A program made the position numbers and the translations under genes. From contig JACQTZ010000004.1 of assembly GCA_016210515.1 (NCBI GenBank), forward strand, positions 1 through 19,019: a stretch of DNA of 19,019 bases, given 5' to 3'. The DNA comes from Chloroflexota bacterium (lineage in GTDB: Bacteria > Chloroflexota > Dehalococcoidia > UBA2985). The first letter of the stretch is position 1, and each line of letters opens with the position of its first letter. The notes beneath the pieces are model-generated. The model searched no databases and was not told the origin of the DNA. It was given only the letters and a program-made list of their open reading frames with translations. Shown here piece after piece: positions 1 to 6,022 of the stretch.

Positions 1-419
1 ATGATCCGTCCCCAGCCTCTCTGGCGCATGTAGGGGATGACCTCACCGCTCAGGCGCACGGCGCTCAGGAAGTTCTGCTCCAGGGCTCCCTGCCACTGCT
101 CCTCCGTCACATCCAGGGGAGGCCCTCCTGGGGGCCCACCGGCGTTGTTTACCAGGATGTCCACCCCGCCGAACCTGTCCACCGTTTCCCTTACCAGACG
201 CCTTATGTCATCGTGCACGGCCATGTCCATGGGTACCGCGTGAACCAGACCGGAGCCAAGTCGCTTCATCTCCTCTGCGGCCTGCTTCAGAGGCTCCTCA
301 TGGCGGGCGCAGATGACCAGGTGGGCCCCCTCCTGGGCCAGGGCCAGAGCCGTAGCCTTTCCCAGGCCACGGCTGGATCCCCCAACAATGGCGACTCTAC
401 CTTTTAGACCCAGGTCCAT
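1..419 (-). CDS. SDR-family oxidoreductase (3' part outside window)
   Basis: This gene reads off the left edge, so only the first 139 residues are seen. The start ATG (419) follows an AGAGGTGA ribosome binding site. The N-terminus is a Rossmann nucleotide-binding fold with the glycine motif GGSSRGLG at residues 13-20, a variant of the TGxxxGxG motif with Gly in place of Thr. The structural motif NNAGG lies at 91-95 and the conserved Asn of helix 4 is in EQNFLSAV (Asn116). These are hallmarks of classical short-chain dehydrogenases/reductases using NAD(P)H. The Ser-Tyr-Lys catalytic part is beyond the window. The NNAGGPPGGPP stretch resembles FabG-like 3-oxoacyl reductase relatives, but the substrate cannot be told. 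The gene may be separate from the minus-strand genes upstream, since a hairpin repeat lies between them. The family call is secure; the specific role is unknown. Confidence 0.88.
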   Translation of the reverse strand, partial: MDLGLKGRVAIVGGSSRGLGKATALALAQEGAHLVICARHEEPLKQAAEEMKRLGSGLVHAVPMDMAVHDDIRRLVRETVDRFGGVDILVNNAGGPPGGPPLDVTEEQWQGALEQNFLSAVRLSGEVIPYMRQRGWGRI

Positions 420-528
420 CTCTCACCTCTGGCAGACCCCGGTTACAGGTATAAGACCTCTGGATAGCTCGACAGGCTCAACTCGCTCGTTTTATAGAGC
501 CTTGAACGGTGAGCTAAACATATGCCCC

Positions 529-630
529 GTCATTCTGAGGAGCGCAGCGACGAAGAATCTAAGACCTACGCCTTTAGCAAGGATGGGACGCCCTAGATTC
601 CTCACTTCGCTTCGCTGCGTTCGGAATGAC
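529..630. repeat. Hairpin-forming intergenic repeat with GTCATTC/GAATGAC ends
   Basis: A left arm at 529-560 begins GTCATTCTGAGG and ends GAAGAATCT. A right arm at 595-630 begins AGATTCCTCACTTCGC and ends CGGAATGAC. The arms are imperfect reverse complements over about 32 bases, with a 34-base loop. Repeats of this form are common between genes in uncultured Chloroflexota and some other bacteria. It probably moves as a non-autonomous element or acts as a folded RNA between transcription units. No gene is seen in the 280 bases between the SDR and hydrolase genes apart from this element. Confidence 0.75.
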
Positions 631-699
631 ACCCACCAGTCCGGGCTGACCACTGGAAACGTTTAGGCCGCTATGCATGGCTGTAGTACATTCTGATGC

Positions 700-1374
700 C
701 TATGTATGCGCTGTGGGCTTGAGCCAGCGGTGGAAGAAGGCAGCGACCAGTGCTCCTACCTCACGCTCTTTCCACAGAAAGAAGTGGTCTGCCCCAGGAA
801 CCATGTGTATCTCCGGCGACGTGGTGAAGCTGGCTGCAAGCTCATTGAAACGGCCTGACTGCACAAGCTGGTCCCGGTCTCCCACCACAAACTGGATGGG
901 CATGGAAGGCCTCAGACCCGGGTGGTCATTGGAGTCTAGCCGTGCCCAGGCCACTACGGAAAGGGCTTTCGGCAGGTCATCGTGAAGGGCCACCTTCATA
1001 GCAACTCCTCCGCCGAAGGAGTATCCGGCCAGCCCCACACTGCCCTGCTCAATCCCCTGCTGGGAAGCCAGGAATCTGAGGGCTGCCAGGGCATCCTCCA
1101 CCTCTCCCCTGCCATCGTCGTATGCGCCCTGGCTCTCTCCCACGCCGCGAAAGTTGAAGGATAGAGAGGCGATTCCCACCTGCGCCAGGCCGCGGCAGAT
1201 GCCCGCGACCACGTTGTTGCTCATGTCGCCCCCTCGGAGTGGGTGAGGATGGCACACCACCACTCCAGGGAAAGGCCCGCCGCCTTCCGGCAGGTGAAGA
1301 TACCCTTCCAGCGTCCCTGCGGGGCCGAGAAAAGTCACCTTGGCCAGGTCTGCCTCCCTTGCCTGCACAGCCAC
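700..1374 (-). CDS. Alpha/beta hydrolase (dienelactone hydrolase/COG2945-like)
   Basis: A 224-residue cytoplasmic alpha/beta-hydrolase. The order of motifs is typical: an oxyanion-region HPHPLRGGDM at residues 42-51, the nucleophile elbow GYSFGG with Ser119, an acidic residue in GDRDQ (Asp168) and the catalytic histidine in GADHFF (His197). The length fits the small single-domain hydrolases often annotated as alpha/beta superfamily hydrolases or dienelactone-hydrolase relatives, which cleave esters. The true substrate is unknown. The longest reading starts with GTG at 1374, five bases after the stop of the upstream GlcG-like gene, so the two are probably co-transcribed and translationally coupled. 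A GTG at 1338 downstream of AAGGGAGG is an alternative start giving 212 residues; it would keep every motif. Confidence 0.85.
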   Translation of the reverse strand: MAVQAREADLAKVTFLGPAGTLEGYLHLPEGGGPFPGVVVCHPHPLRGGDMSNNVVAGICRGLAQVGIASLSFNFRGVGESQGAYDDGRGEVEDALAALRFLASQQGIEQGSVGLAGYSFGGGVAMKVALHDDLPKALSVVAWARLDSNDHPGLRPSMPIQFVVGDRDQLVQSGRFNELAASFTTSPEIHMVPGADHFFLWKEREVGALVAAFFHRWLKPTAHT

Positions 1375-1379
1375 CGGGC

Positions 1380-1799
1380 TTACAGGCCTATGGCCTGGAC
1401 GCCCATGCGAGCTAGAGCTTCGTCTTCCTCGGCCCTCAGGCCGCTCACGCCGATGGCGCCCAGGAAGGCGTCATCGGCAGGTCGCTGGATAATCACACCG
1501 CCTTGCAAGGCAACCATGTTGGGGTCGCCGAAGTCGCTGATGCTCCGCCCCATGCTCTTGAAACGCTCGGCAAGCGCCCCGGTGTCGCCTCGCATGATGG
1601 CCGCGGTGTAAGCCTTCTTGTAGGCAAGCTGCTGCGGTATCGGCCGACAGCCATCCATCCGTACAAACTCCACCAGCTTACCGTAGGCGTCCACCACGGC
1701 CATGGCCACCGGGCGGTCAGGCTCCCTCATAGCCTGGTCCAGCATGGCCTGAATGGCCTTGCGCGCCTCAGCCAAACCGATAACAGCTTCATCGTACAT
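1380..1799 (-). CDS. GlcG/HbpS-family (DUF336) heme-binding-like protein
   Basis: A 139-residue protein matching the GlcG/HbpS family: an N-terminal helix (AEARKAIQAMLDQAM), then the family core with VAVVDAYGKLVEFVRMDG, a KKAYTAA helix and the C-terminal GGVIIQ...GAIGVSGL...DEALARMG signature. Family members form compact oligomers. HbpS binds heme and senses redox stress; others sit beside glycolate or diol catabolism genes with unclear roles. The start ATG (1799) follows an excellent AAGGAGGTG ribosome binding site. The gene is first in a two-gene unit with the alpha/beta hydrolase. No signal peptide is seen, so it is probably cytoplasmic. The family call is strong; the actual ligand is not shown by the sequence. 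Confidence 0.85.
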   Translation of the reverse strand: MYDEAVIGLAEARKAIQAMLDQAMREPDRPVAMAVVDAYGKLVEFVRMDGCRPIPQQLAYKKAYTAAIMRGDTGALAERFKSMGRSISDFGDPNMVALQGGVIIQRPADDAFLGAIGVSGLRAEEDEALARMGVQAIGL

Positions 1800-1842
1800 G
1801 GGACACCTCCTTAGTCAAAGGTCCTGCTTTATGGGCGTCTTG

Positions 1843-1848
1843 ATTATA
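1843..1848 (-). promoter_or_regulatory. Possible -10 box of the GlcG-like gene
   Basis: A perfect TATAAT on the minus strand, 43 bases upstream of the GlcG-like start. The expected -35 position (1866-1871) reads GGCGCA and does not resemble the consensus, so the call rests on the -10 box alone. Confidence 0.35.
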
Positions 1849-1926
1849 TTCTCCTGGCGCTGAAGTGCGCCTCAGCCATGCTGGTGTGCGAACCCCACGT
1901 GCCACGCGAGATTCCCACGGCTGCTT

Positions 1927-1964
1927 GTAACACAATTGTAACGGGAGCGTAACGCCAACGGAAC
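1927..1964 (+). promoter_or_regulatory. Four-site operator-like array upstream of amt (GlnR/OmpR-type spacing)
   Basis: GTAAC occurs at 1927-1931, 1938-1942 and 1949-1953, followed by GGAAC at 1960-1964. Each site begins exactly 11 bases after the last, so all lie on one face of the helix. This is the layout of binding sites of OmpR-type response regulators. It closely follows the actinobacterial GlnR nitrogen operator, described as alternating GTnAC and GAAAC half-sites separated by six bases. The array ends 48 bases before the amt start codon. A weak AT-rich -10 candidate (1984-1990, TAATTAT) lies just downstream, so the last site could overlap the -35 position, as expected for an activator. 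The spacing is seen directly; the regulator is inferred. Confidence 0.6.
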
Positions 1965-2012
1965 AGTTGGAGTCCAGAATTGCTAATTATCCTGAGCATA
2001 AGGGGGGGTTCA

Positions 2013-3221
2013 ATGGATTCAGGCAATATAGCGTGGCTTCTCACCTCTTCAGCCCTGGTGATGCTGATGACGCCGGGGCTGGCCTTCTTCTATGGAGGCC
2101 TGGTGCGTGCCAAGAACGCTATTAGCACCATCATGTACAGTTTCATAGCTGTCGCGGTGGTCAGCGTGGTCTGGGTGCTCTGGGGCTACAGCCTGGCATT
2201 TGGGGAGGGTGGCCGTTTCATAGGGAATTTGGAGTTCATCGGCCTTTCTGGAATAGGCATCAACGATGGAAATGGTATACCGACCCTGCTCTTCGTCATA
2301 TTCCAGATGATGTTTGCCATTATCACTCCCGCCCTGATTACCGGAGCCTTTGTGGAGCGTTTCAAGTTCACCACCTACCTGGTGTTCCTGGTGCTCTGGG
2401 TGACCCTGGTGTACGCTCCTGTGGCCCACTGGGTATGGAGTAGCAATGGCTGGCTGCTCAAGGCTGGAGCTCTCGATTTCGCTGGCGGGACGGTAGTTCA
2501 TATCAATGCGGGAGTGGCTGCTGTGGTCGCCGCCCTGCTCATTGGCAAGAGACGCAATCCTGGCCCGGAGCCCCATAGCACACCCTTTGTCGTGCTGGGC
2601 GCAGCGCTCCTCTGGTTTGGCTGGTTCGGCTTTAACGCTGGCTCAGCACTGGCAGCCAATGGATTGGCGGTCAATGCCTTTCTGGTTACCAACACCGCGG
2701 CCGCAGCGGCAGCACTGACATGGGGAATCCTGTCCCAGATTCACAGGGGACGAATGAGCGCGGTGGGCGTGGCCTCTGGGGCTGTGGTTGGACTGGTGGC
2801 CATCACCCCGGCATCCGGCTTCGTCGGTGTCATGGGGGCCCTGGCCATAGGATTTGGGGCCGGGGTACTATGCTACTTTGCGGTGCTGCTTCGCAGCAAG
2901 ACCAGAATGGATGACGCGTTGGAGGTCTTCGCTTGCCACGGAGTTGGAGGGACTTGGGGAGCAATAGCCACGGGAGTATTCGCCACGGCAGCCGTGGGCG
3001 GGACGGCGGGGGCCATAGATGGGAACTGGGGACAGGTGTGGATTCAGTTGGAAGCCGTAGCAGCAACCTACGCCTATAGCTTTGTGGTCACGCTGGTGAT
3101 TCTGAAGGTCCTGGATGCGATCCCTGGGCTTGGGTTGCGGGTTTCCGAGCACCAGGAAGACGAAGGTCTTGACGTGGTAGCTCACGGAGAGCGAGCATAT
3201 GTCAGGGACGGTGCAGACTAG
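2013..3221 (+). CDS. amt: Ammonium transporter Amt
   Basis: A 402-residue integral membrane protein of the Amt/MEP/Rh family, which conducts ammonium across the cytoplasmic membrane as a trimer. About eleven hydrophobic segments are seen. The family signature FFYGGLVRAKN lies at residues 25-35. The pore twin histidines are His163 (GTVVHINAG) and His309 (FACHGVGG), and the conserved Asp155 precedes the first. A gate Phe is present in MMFAIITPAL. The start ATG at 2013 follows AAGGGGGGG; the frame is open further upstream to 1980, but that extension is neither hydrophobic nor preceded by a better site. There is no cleavable signal peptide, as in many Amt proteins. The P-II gene follows 41 bases downstream, giving the classic amt-glnK pair in which P-II blocks the channel when nitrogen is plentiful. 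The array at 1927-1964 suggests nitrogen-regulated expression. Confidence 0.96.
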   Translation: MDSGNIAWLLTSSALVMLMTPGLAFFYGGLVRAKNAISTIMYSFIAVAVVSVVWVLWGYSLAFGEGGRFIGNLEFIGLSGIGINDGNGIPTLLFVIFQMMFAIITPALITGAFVERFKFTTYLVFLVLWVTLVYAPVAHWVWSSNGWLLKAGALDFAGGTVVHINAGVAAVVAALLIGKRRNPGPEPHSTPFVVLGAALLWFGWFGFNAGSALAANGLAVNAFLVTNTAAAAAALTWGILSQIHRGRMSAVGVASGAVVGLVAITPASGFVGVMGALAIGFGAGVLCYFAVLLRSKTRMDDALEVFACHGVGGTWGAIATGVFATAAVGGTAGAIDGNWGQVWIQLEAVAATYAYSFVVTLVILKVLDAIPGLGLRVSEHQEDEGLDVVAHGERAYVRDGAD

Positions 3222-3262
3222 GAAAGCAATCAACCCCAACAAGGGGATCGAAGGAGGGTCTT

Positions 3263-3616
3263 ATGCTGAAGGTTGAAGCGATTGTCAGGCCGGAACGGAT
3301 TGGCCAGGTAACACCGGCCCTTACCGCGGCTGGGTGTACTGGGTTTCACTACACCAATGTTACAGGCCAGGGCCGCCAGGGTGGGGTTGAGGTCTTTGTG
3401 GGCCGGAGCGGCCAGATGGTCACCAGGTCCGCGGTGCCCAAGACCCTGATAACCACCGTAATCCCAGACCACCTGCTGGAAAAGGTAATCGAGGCCATTC
3501 TTGAGAACGCACGAACCCCCGGACAGGGTAACGAAGGCGATGGGAAAATCTTCATATCTCCGGTGTCCGAGGTAGTACGCGTGAGCAGTGGCGAGCGAGG
3601 GGAGATAGCGATCTAA
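3263..3616 (+). CDS. glnK: P-II family nitrogen regulatory protein with divergent T-loop
   Basis: A 117-residue P-II signal protein. It shows the family start (LKVEAIVRPERIGQV), the T-loop after GQGRQGG (residues 35-41), the B-loop GDGKIF (92-97) that contacts ATP, and the C-terminal SGERGEIAI. P-II trimers bind ATP/ADP and 2-oxoglutarate and control Amt, glutamine synthetase or transcription. The T-loop differs from E. coli GlnB/GlnK: the residues matching Tyr46 and Tyr51 are Phe45 and about Gln51, and the loop is about two residues longer. Uridylylation at Tyr51 is therefore impossible. The start ATG follows a GGAGGG ribosome binding site. Its position after amt argues for a GlnK-like role as channel regulator. 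The family is certain; the glnK name rests on context. Confidence 0.93.
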   Translation: MLKVEAIVRPERIGQVTPALTAAGCTGFHYTNVTGQGRQGGVEVFVGRSGQMVTRSAVPKTLITTVIPDHLLEKVIEAILENARTPGQGNEGDGKIFISPVSEVVRVSSGERGEIAI

Positions 3617-3644
3617 TGTGGTGTCCCCGAAAAGGAGCTTGAGT

Positions 3645-3847
3645 GTCATTGCCCCTTCCCCCTCTAGGGGGAAGGTTGGAGCTTGCACTGAGCTTGCCGA
3701 AGTGATGGGGGTGAGACCCCCACCTCAATCCTCCCTCGTAAACGGGGGAGGAACCTGGAGAGACCCTATTTTCACGGCAATCTGGGGTGGCGCTCCGCTC
3801 TCTCCGCCAGATTGCCACGCCCCGATGGAATCGGGGCTCGCAATGAC
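3645..3847. repeat. 203-bp MITE-like repeat element with GTCATTGC/GCAATGAC ends (copy 1)
   Basis: The element lies 28 bases after the P-II stop and starts GTCATTGC and ends GCAATGAC, 8-base perfect inverted ends. Inside are several hairpins: CCTTCCCCC/GGGGGAAGG (3654-3675), GGGGG/CCCCC (3707-3721), GGCAATCTGG/CCAGATTGCC (3776-3816) and CCCCGAT/ATCGGGG (3820-3836). The core CTTGCCGAAGTGATGGGGGT (3693-3712) recurs in reverse at the right end of the window, and in a diverged form near 7790. It carries no convincing protein-coding frame, so it fits a non-autonomous mobile repeat. The rest of 3617-3977 shows nothing recognisable. Confidence 0.75.
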
Positions 3848-3977
3848 AGCCTAGCGCTAGTTTCCTTAGCGCACTTCAGGGACAGGACACTAAGCTACCC
3901 GTTGCCCATCATCACTAACGACGACTGGGGGGTTGAGAGCAGGAAGATGGGCCTCCAACCCAGGTATGGACCTCAAA

Positions 3978-4075
3978 TGGCGGGAGCGGGAGGGAGTCGA
4001 ACCCCCCGTGGACACCGTAGGGTGCCCACCAACGGATTTGAAGTCCGCGAAGCCCACCAGAGCCCATCCACTCCC
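3978..4075 (-). tRNA. selC: tRNA-Sec (anticodon TCA), CCA encoded
   Basis: The minus strand folds as a bacterial selenocysteine tRNA. The acceptor stem has 8 pairs (GGGAGTGG with CCGCTCCC), followed by discriminator G and an encoded CCA (3978-3980). The D stem has six pairs (several G-U) closed by a 4-base loop TGGT. The anticodon arm reads GCGGA-CTTCAAA-TCCGT with anticodon TCA (plus-strand 4039-4041). The variable arm is a long 9-pair stem (GTGGGCACC with GGTGTCCAC). The T arm has TTCGACT and a 5-pair stem. The 8+5 acceptor/T architecture, the short D loop and the UGA-reading anticodon are diagnostic. It lies 21 bases downstream of trxA on the same strand and may be co-transcribed with it. 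The genome should therefore encode SelA, SelB, SelD and at least one selenoprotein; none was seen here. Confidence 0.95.
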
Positions 4076-4096
4076 GCGCGGGCCTTGAGACGGTTT

Positions 4097-4420
4097 TTAC
4101 AGAGCGGAGTCCAGGCGCTTTTTGAGCATTGCCCTGGGGACAGCGCCCACCACTTGATCCACGGGGCTGCCGCCCTTGAAAAACAGCAGAGTGGGGATGC
4201 TCCTTATGCCATACTTCATAGCTGTCTGAGGGTTGGTGTCAACGTCCACCTTGGTGAACTTGATCTTCCCATCGTACTCGTTGGCCAGGTCATCCAGAAC
4301 GGGAGCGACCATTTTGCAGGGCACACACCACTCAGCCCAGAAGTCCACCACCACGGGGGTTTCGGCTTCCAGAACCTCCTGCTCAAAATCGCTGTCCGTT
4401 ACGGCTATGGGTGCAGCCAT
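4097..4420 (-). CDS. trxA: Thioredoxin
   Basis: A 107-residue single-domain thioredoxin, the usual family length. The active site is WCVPCK (Cys32 and Cys35), with Val in place of the common Gly of WCGPCK. The conserved cis-proline is Pro76 in [11 protein letters not shown], and the buried Asp-Phe-Trp-Ala motif (VVVDFWAEW) precedes the active site. It reduces disulfides in cytoplasmic proteins, using electrons from thioredoxin reductase. The start ATG follows GGAGGT at good spacing. A promoter lies just after the gltX stop, so trxA can be transcribed apart from the upstream operon. Both active-site residues are cysteine, so this is not itself a selenoprotein despite the neighbouring selC. Confidence 0.96.
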   Translation of the reverse strand: MAAPIAVTDSDFEQEVLEAETPVVVDFWAEWCVPCKMVAPVLDDLANEYDGKIKFTKVDVDTNPQTAMKYGIRSIPTLLFFKGGSPVDQVVGAVPRAMLKKRLDSAL

Positions 4421-4521
4421 GTAATCAGTACCTCCGGTAATGCTAGTCCTTTTACCTTAGATTCCATCTGCGACTCCAGGATGCAAGAACTGCCTGAAGT
4501 GCAACTGTGCGGGTCAATAGA

Positions 4522-4550
4522 AGTTTAAGACTCCTGGCACCCCCAGTCAA
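4522..4550 (-). promoter_or_regulatory. Promoter of trxA (and perhaps selC)
   Basis: Minus-strand TTGACT (4545-4550), a 17-base spacer and TAAACT (4522-4527). The -35 box is 5/6 and the -10 box 4/6 of the sigma70-type consensus. The -35 starts two bases after the gltX stop. The leader before the trxA start would be about 95 bases. Confidence 0.6.
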
Positions 4551-4552
4551 CC

Positions 4553-6016
4553 TTAGCTGAGAAGGCGAGTGGACACCTCCAACCTGGCGAGACACCTGTC
4601 CCGCCCCAGGACCGTCATGGTCTCAAACAAGGGAGGCGCCGCCTTGCGGCCCGTCACCGCCACACGAATGGCCCCAAATAGCTGTCCCGTTTTCATCTCC
4701 ATCTCCTCGGCCAGGGGTCTCAGCACACTCTCCAGGCGCTCCGTAGACCACTCCTCCAGGGTTGCCACTCGTTGCAGCGCCGCTTCCAGGGCCTTCCTGG
4801 TGCTCTCCCTGTCCAGGCCCGATTGAACAAGATTCTCGGCGGGGTAGTCCAACTCCTCCAGGAAGAAGAACTCCATCAGCTCCGGGGCTTCGGCCAGGGT
4901 CTTGAGGCGCTCCTGTACCAGGGGCATTATGCTATGCACGTACTGCTCTGATATGGGACGGGGCACCTGGGGAGGCAATGCCTCGTCCAGGAGCTTGAGA
5001 CTCCGGCGCGCCAGGTCGTCCTGGCTCATCTGCCGAAGGTACACGCCGTTCATCCATGTGAGCTTGTTCAGGTCGAAGATGGCCGCTGCCTTCCCCACCC
5101 GCTCGATGGAGAAGTGCCGTACCAGGTCTTCTATTGAGATTATCTCCGTGTGGTCGTCCAGGGACCACCCCAAGAGGGCCAGGAAGTTGAGCACGGCTTC
5201 CGGCAGGAAGCCACTATCACGATAGTGGAACACAGACACATCACCGTGACGCTTGCTCAGCTTGGAGCGGTCTGGGCCCAGGATCATGGGCAGGTGGGCA
5301 AAGAGGGGTTTCTTATATCCAAAGACGTCGTACATGAGCACGTGCTTGGGCGTGCTGGAGAGCCACTCGTCGGCCCGCATGACGTGGGATATCTCCATGC
5401 GAGTATCGTCCACCACGTTGGCCAAGTGGTAGGTGGGATATCCGTCCGACTTGAGGATGACGAAGTCGTCCATGCTCTGGTTGGCAAAGGTCACGTCACC
5501 CCTGATGAGGTCGTGAAAGGTGGTCTCCCCCTCCAGGGGCATCTTGAACCGCACTACCCAGGGCACGCCTGTGGCCTCCAGGGAGGCGCGCTCCCTTGCC
5601 CCAAGGTCGCGACACCGCCGGTCGTATCCCGGAGGCTCCTTGCGGCTTGTCTGTGCCTGGCGCATCTCTTGAAGGCGCTGGGAGGAGCAGTAGCAACGGT
5701 AGGCGTGCCCCTTATCCATCAACTCAGAAGCGGCCTGCTGGTACAGCTCCAGGCGCTGAGACTGGATGTAGGGGCCACAGGGGCCGCCCACCTCGGGGCC
5801 TTCGTCCCAGTCCAGGTCCAGCCAGCGAAGGGCTTCGAGAATGGCTTCCATAGCTCCCTCTACCCGGCGCGCTTGGTCCGTGTCCTCGATGCGCACAATG
5901 AAGGTCCCCCCCATGTGGCGTGCAAAGAGCCAGTTGAAGAGCGCGGTGCGGATGTTGCCCACGTGGGGTTCGCCCGTGGGGCTGGGAGCGTACCTTACTC
6001 TAACCCGGTTGGCCAT
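4553..6016 (-). CDS. gltX: Glutamyl-tRNA synthetase
   Basis: A 487-residue class I aminoacyl-tRNA synthetase that charges tRNA with glutamate. The ATP-binding HIGH-type motif is PHVGN at residues 17-21 after YAPSPTGE, and the KMSKS-type loop is KLSKR (252-256). The zinc-binding insertion is recognisable by CYC (108-110) and YDRRC (131-135). The GluRS signature RADEWLSSTPKH lies at about 214-225. The C-terminal helical anticodon-binding region is complete and length is normal for the family. The start ATG lies 6 bases after the stop of the pseudouridine synthase gene and uses an AAGGAGG site inside that gene's end, so the two are coupled in one operon with lspA. Whether the enzyme also charges tRNA-Gln (non-discriminating) cannot be read from the sequence. 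Confidence 0.97.
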   Translation of the reverse strand: MANRVRVRYAPSPTGEPHVGNIRTALFNWLFARHMGGTFIVRIEDTDQARRVEGAMEAILEALRWLDLDWDEGPEVGGPCGPYIQSQRLELYQQAASELMDKGHAYRCYCSSQRLQEMRQAQTSRKEPPGYDRRCRDLGARERASLEATGVPWVVRFKMPLEGETTFHDLIRGDVTFANQSMDDFVILKSDGYPTYHLANVVDDTRMEISHVMRADEWLSSTPKHVLMYDVFGYKKPLFAHLPMILGPDRSKLSKRHGDVSVFHYRDSGFLPEAVLNFLALLGWSLDDHTEIISIEDLVRHFSIERVGKAAAIFDLNKLTWMNGVYLRQMSQDDLARRSLKLLDEALPPQVPRPISEQYVHSIMPLVQERLKTLAEAPELMEFFFLEELDYPAENLVQSGLDRESTRKALEAALQRVATLEEWSTERLESVLRPLAEEMEMKTGQLFGAIRVAVTGRKAAPPLFETMTVLGRDRCLARLEVSTRLLS

Positions 6017-6022
6017 GTTATT

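Noticed and set aside
3654..3675. A perfect 9-pair hairpin 37 bases after the P-II stop as an intrinsic terminator
   Set aside because: No T run follows it, and the same hairpin recurs at 7754-7775 as part of the dispersed repeat. It may still affect RNA stability.
4097..4420. Thioredoxin as a possible selenoprotein because of the adjacent selC
   Set aside because: Both active-site codons encode cysteine and no in-frame TGA occurs.
3812..4528. A 238-codon open frame covering the repeat end, tRNA-Sec and trxA
   Set aside because: It crosses a well-folded tRNA gene and the antisense of trxA, so it cannot be a real protein gene.
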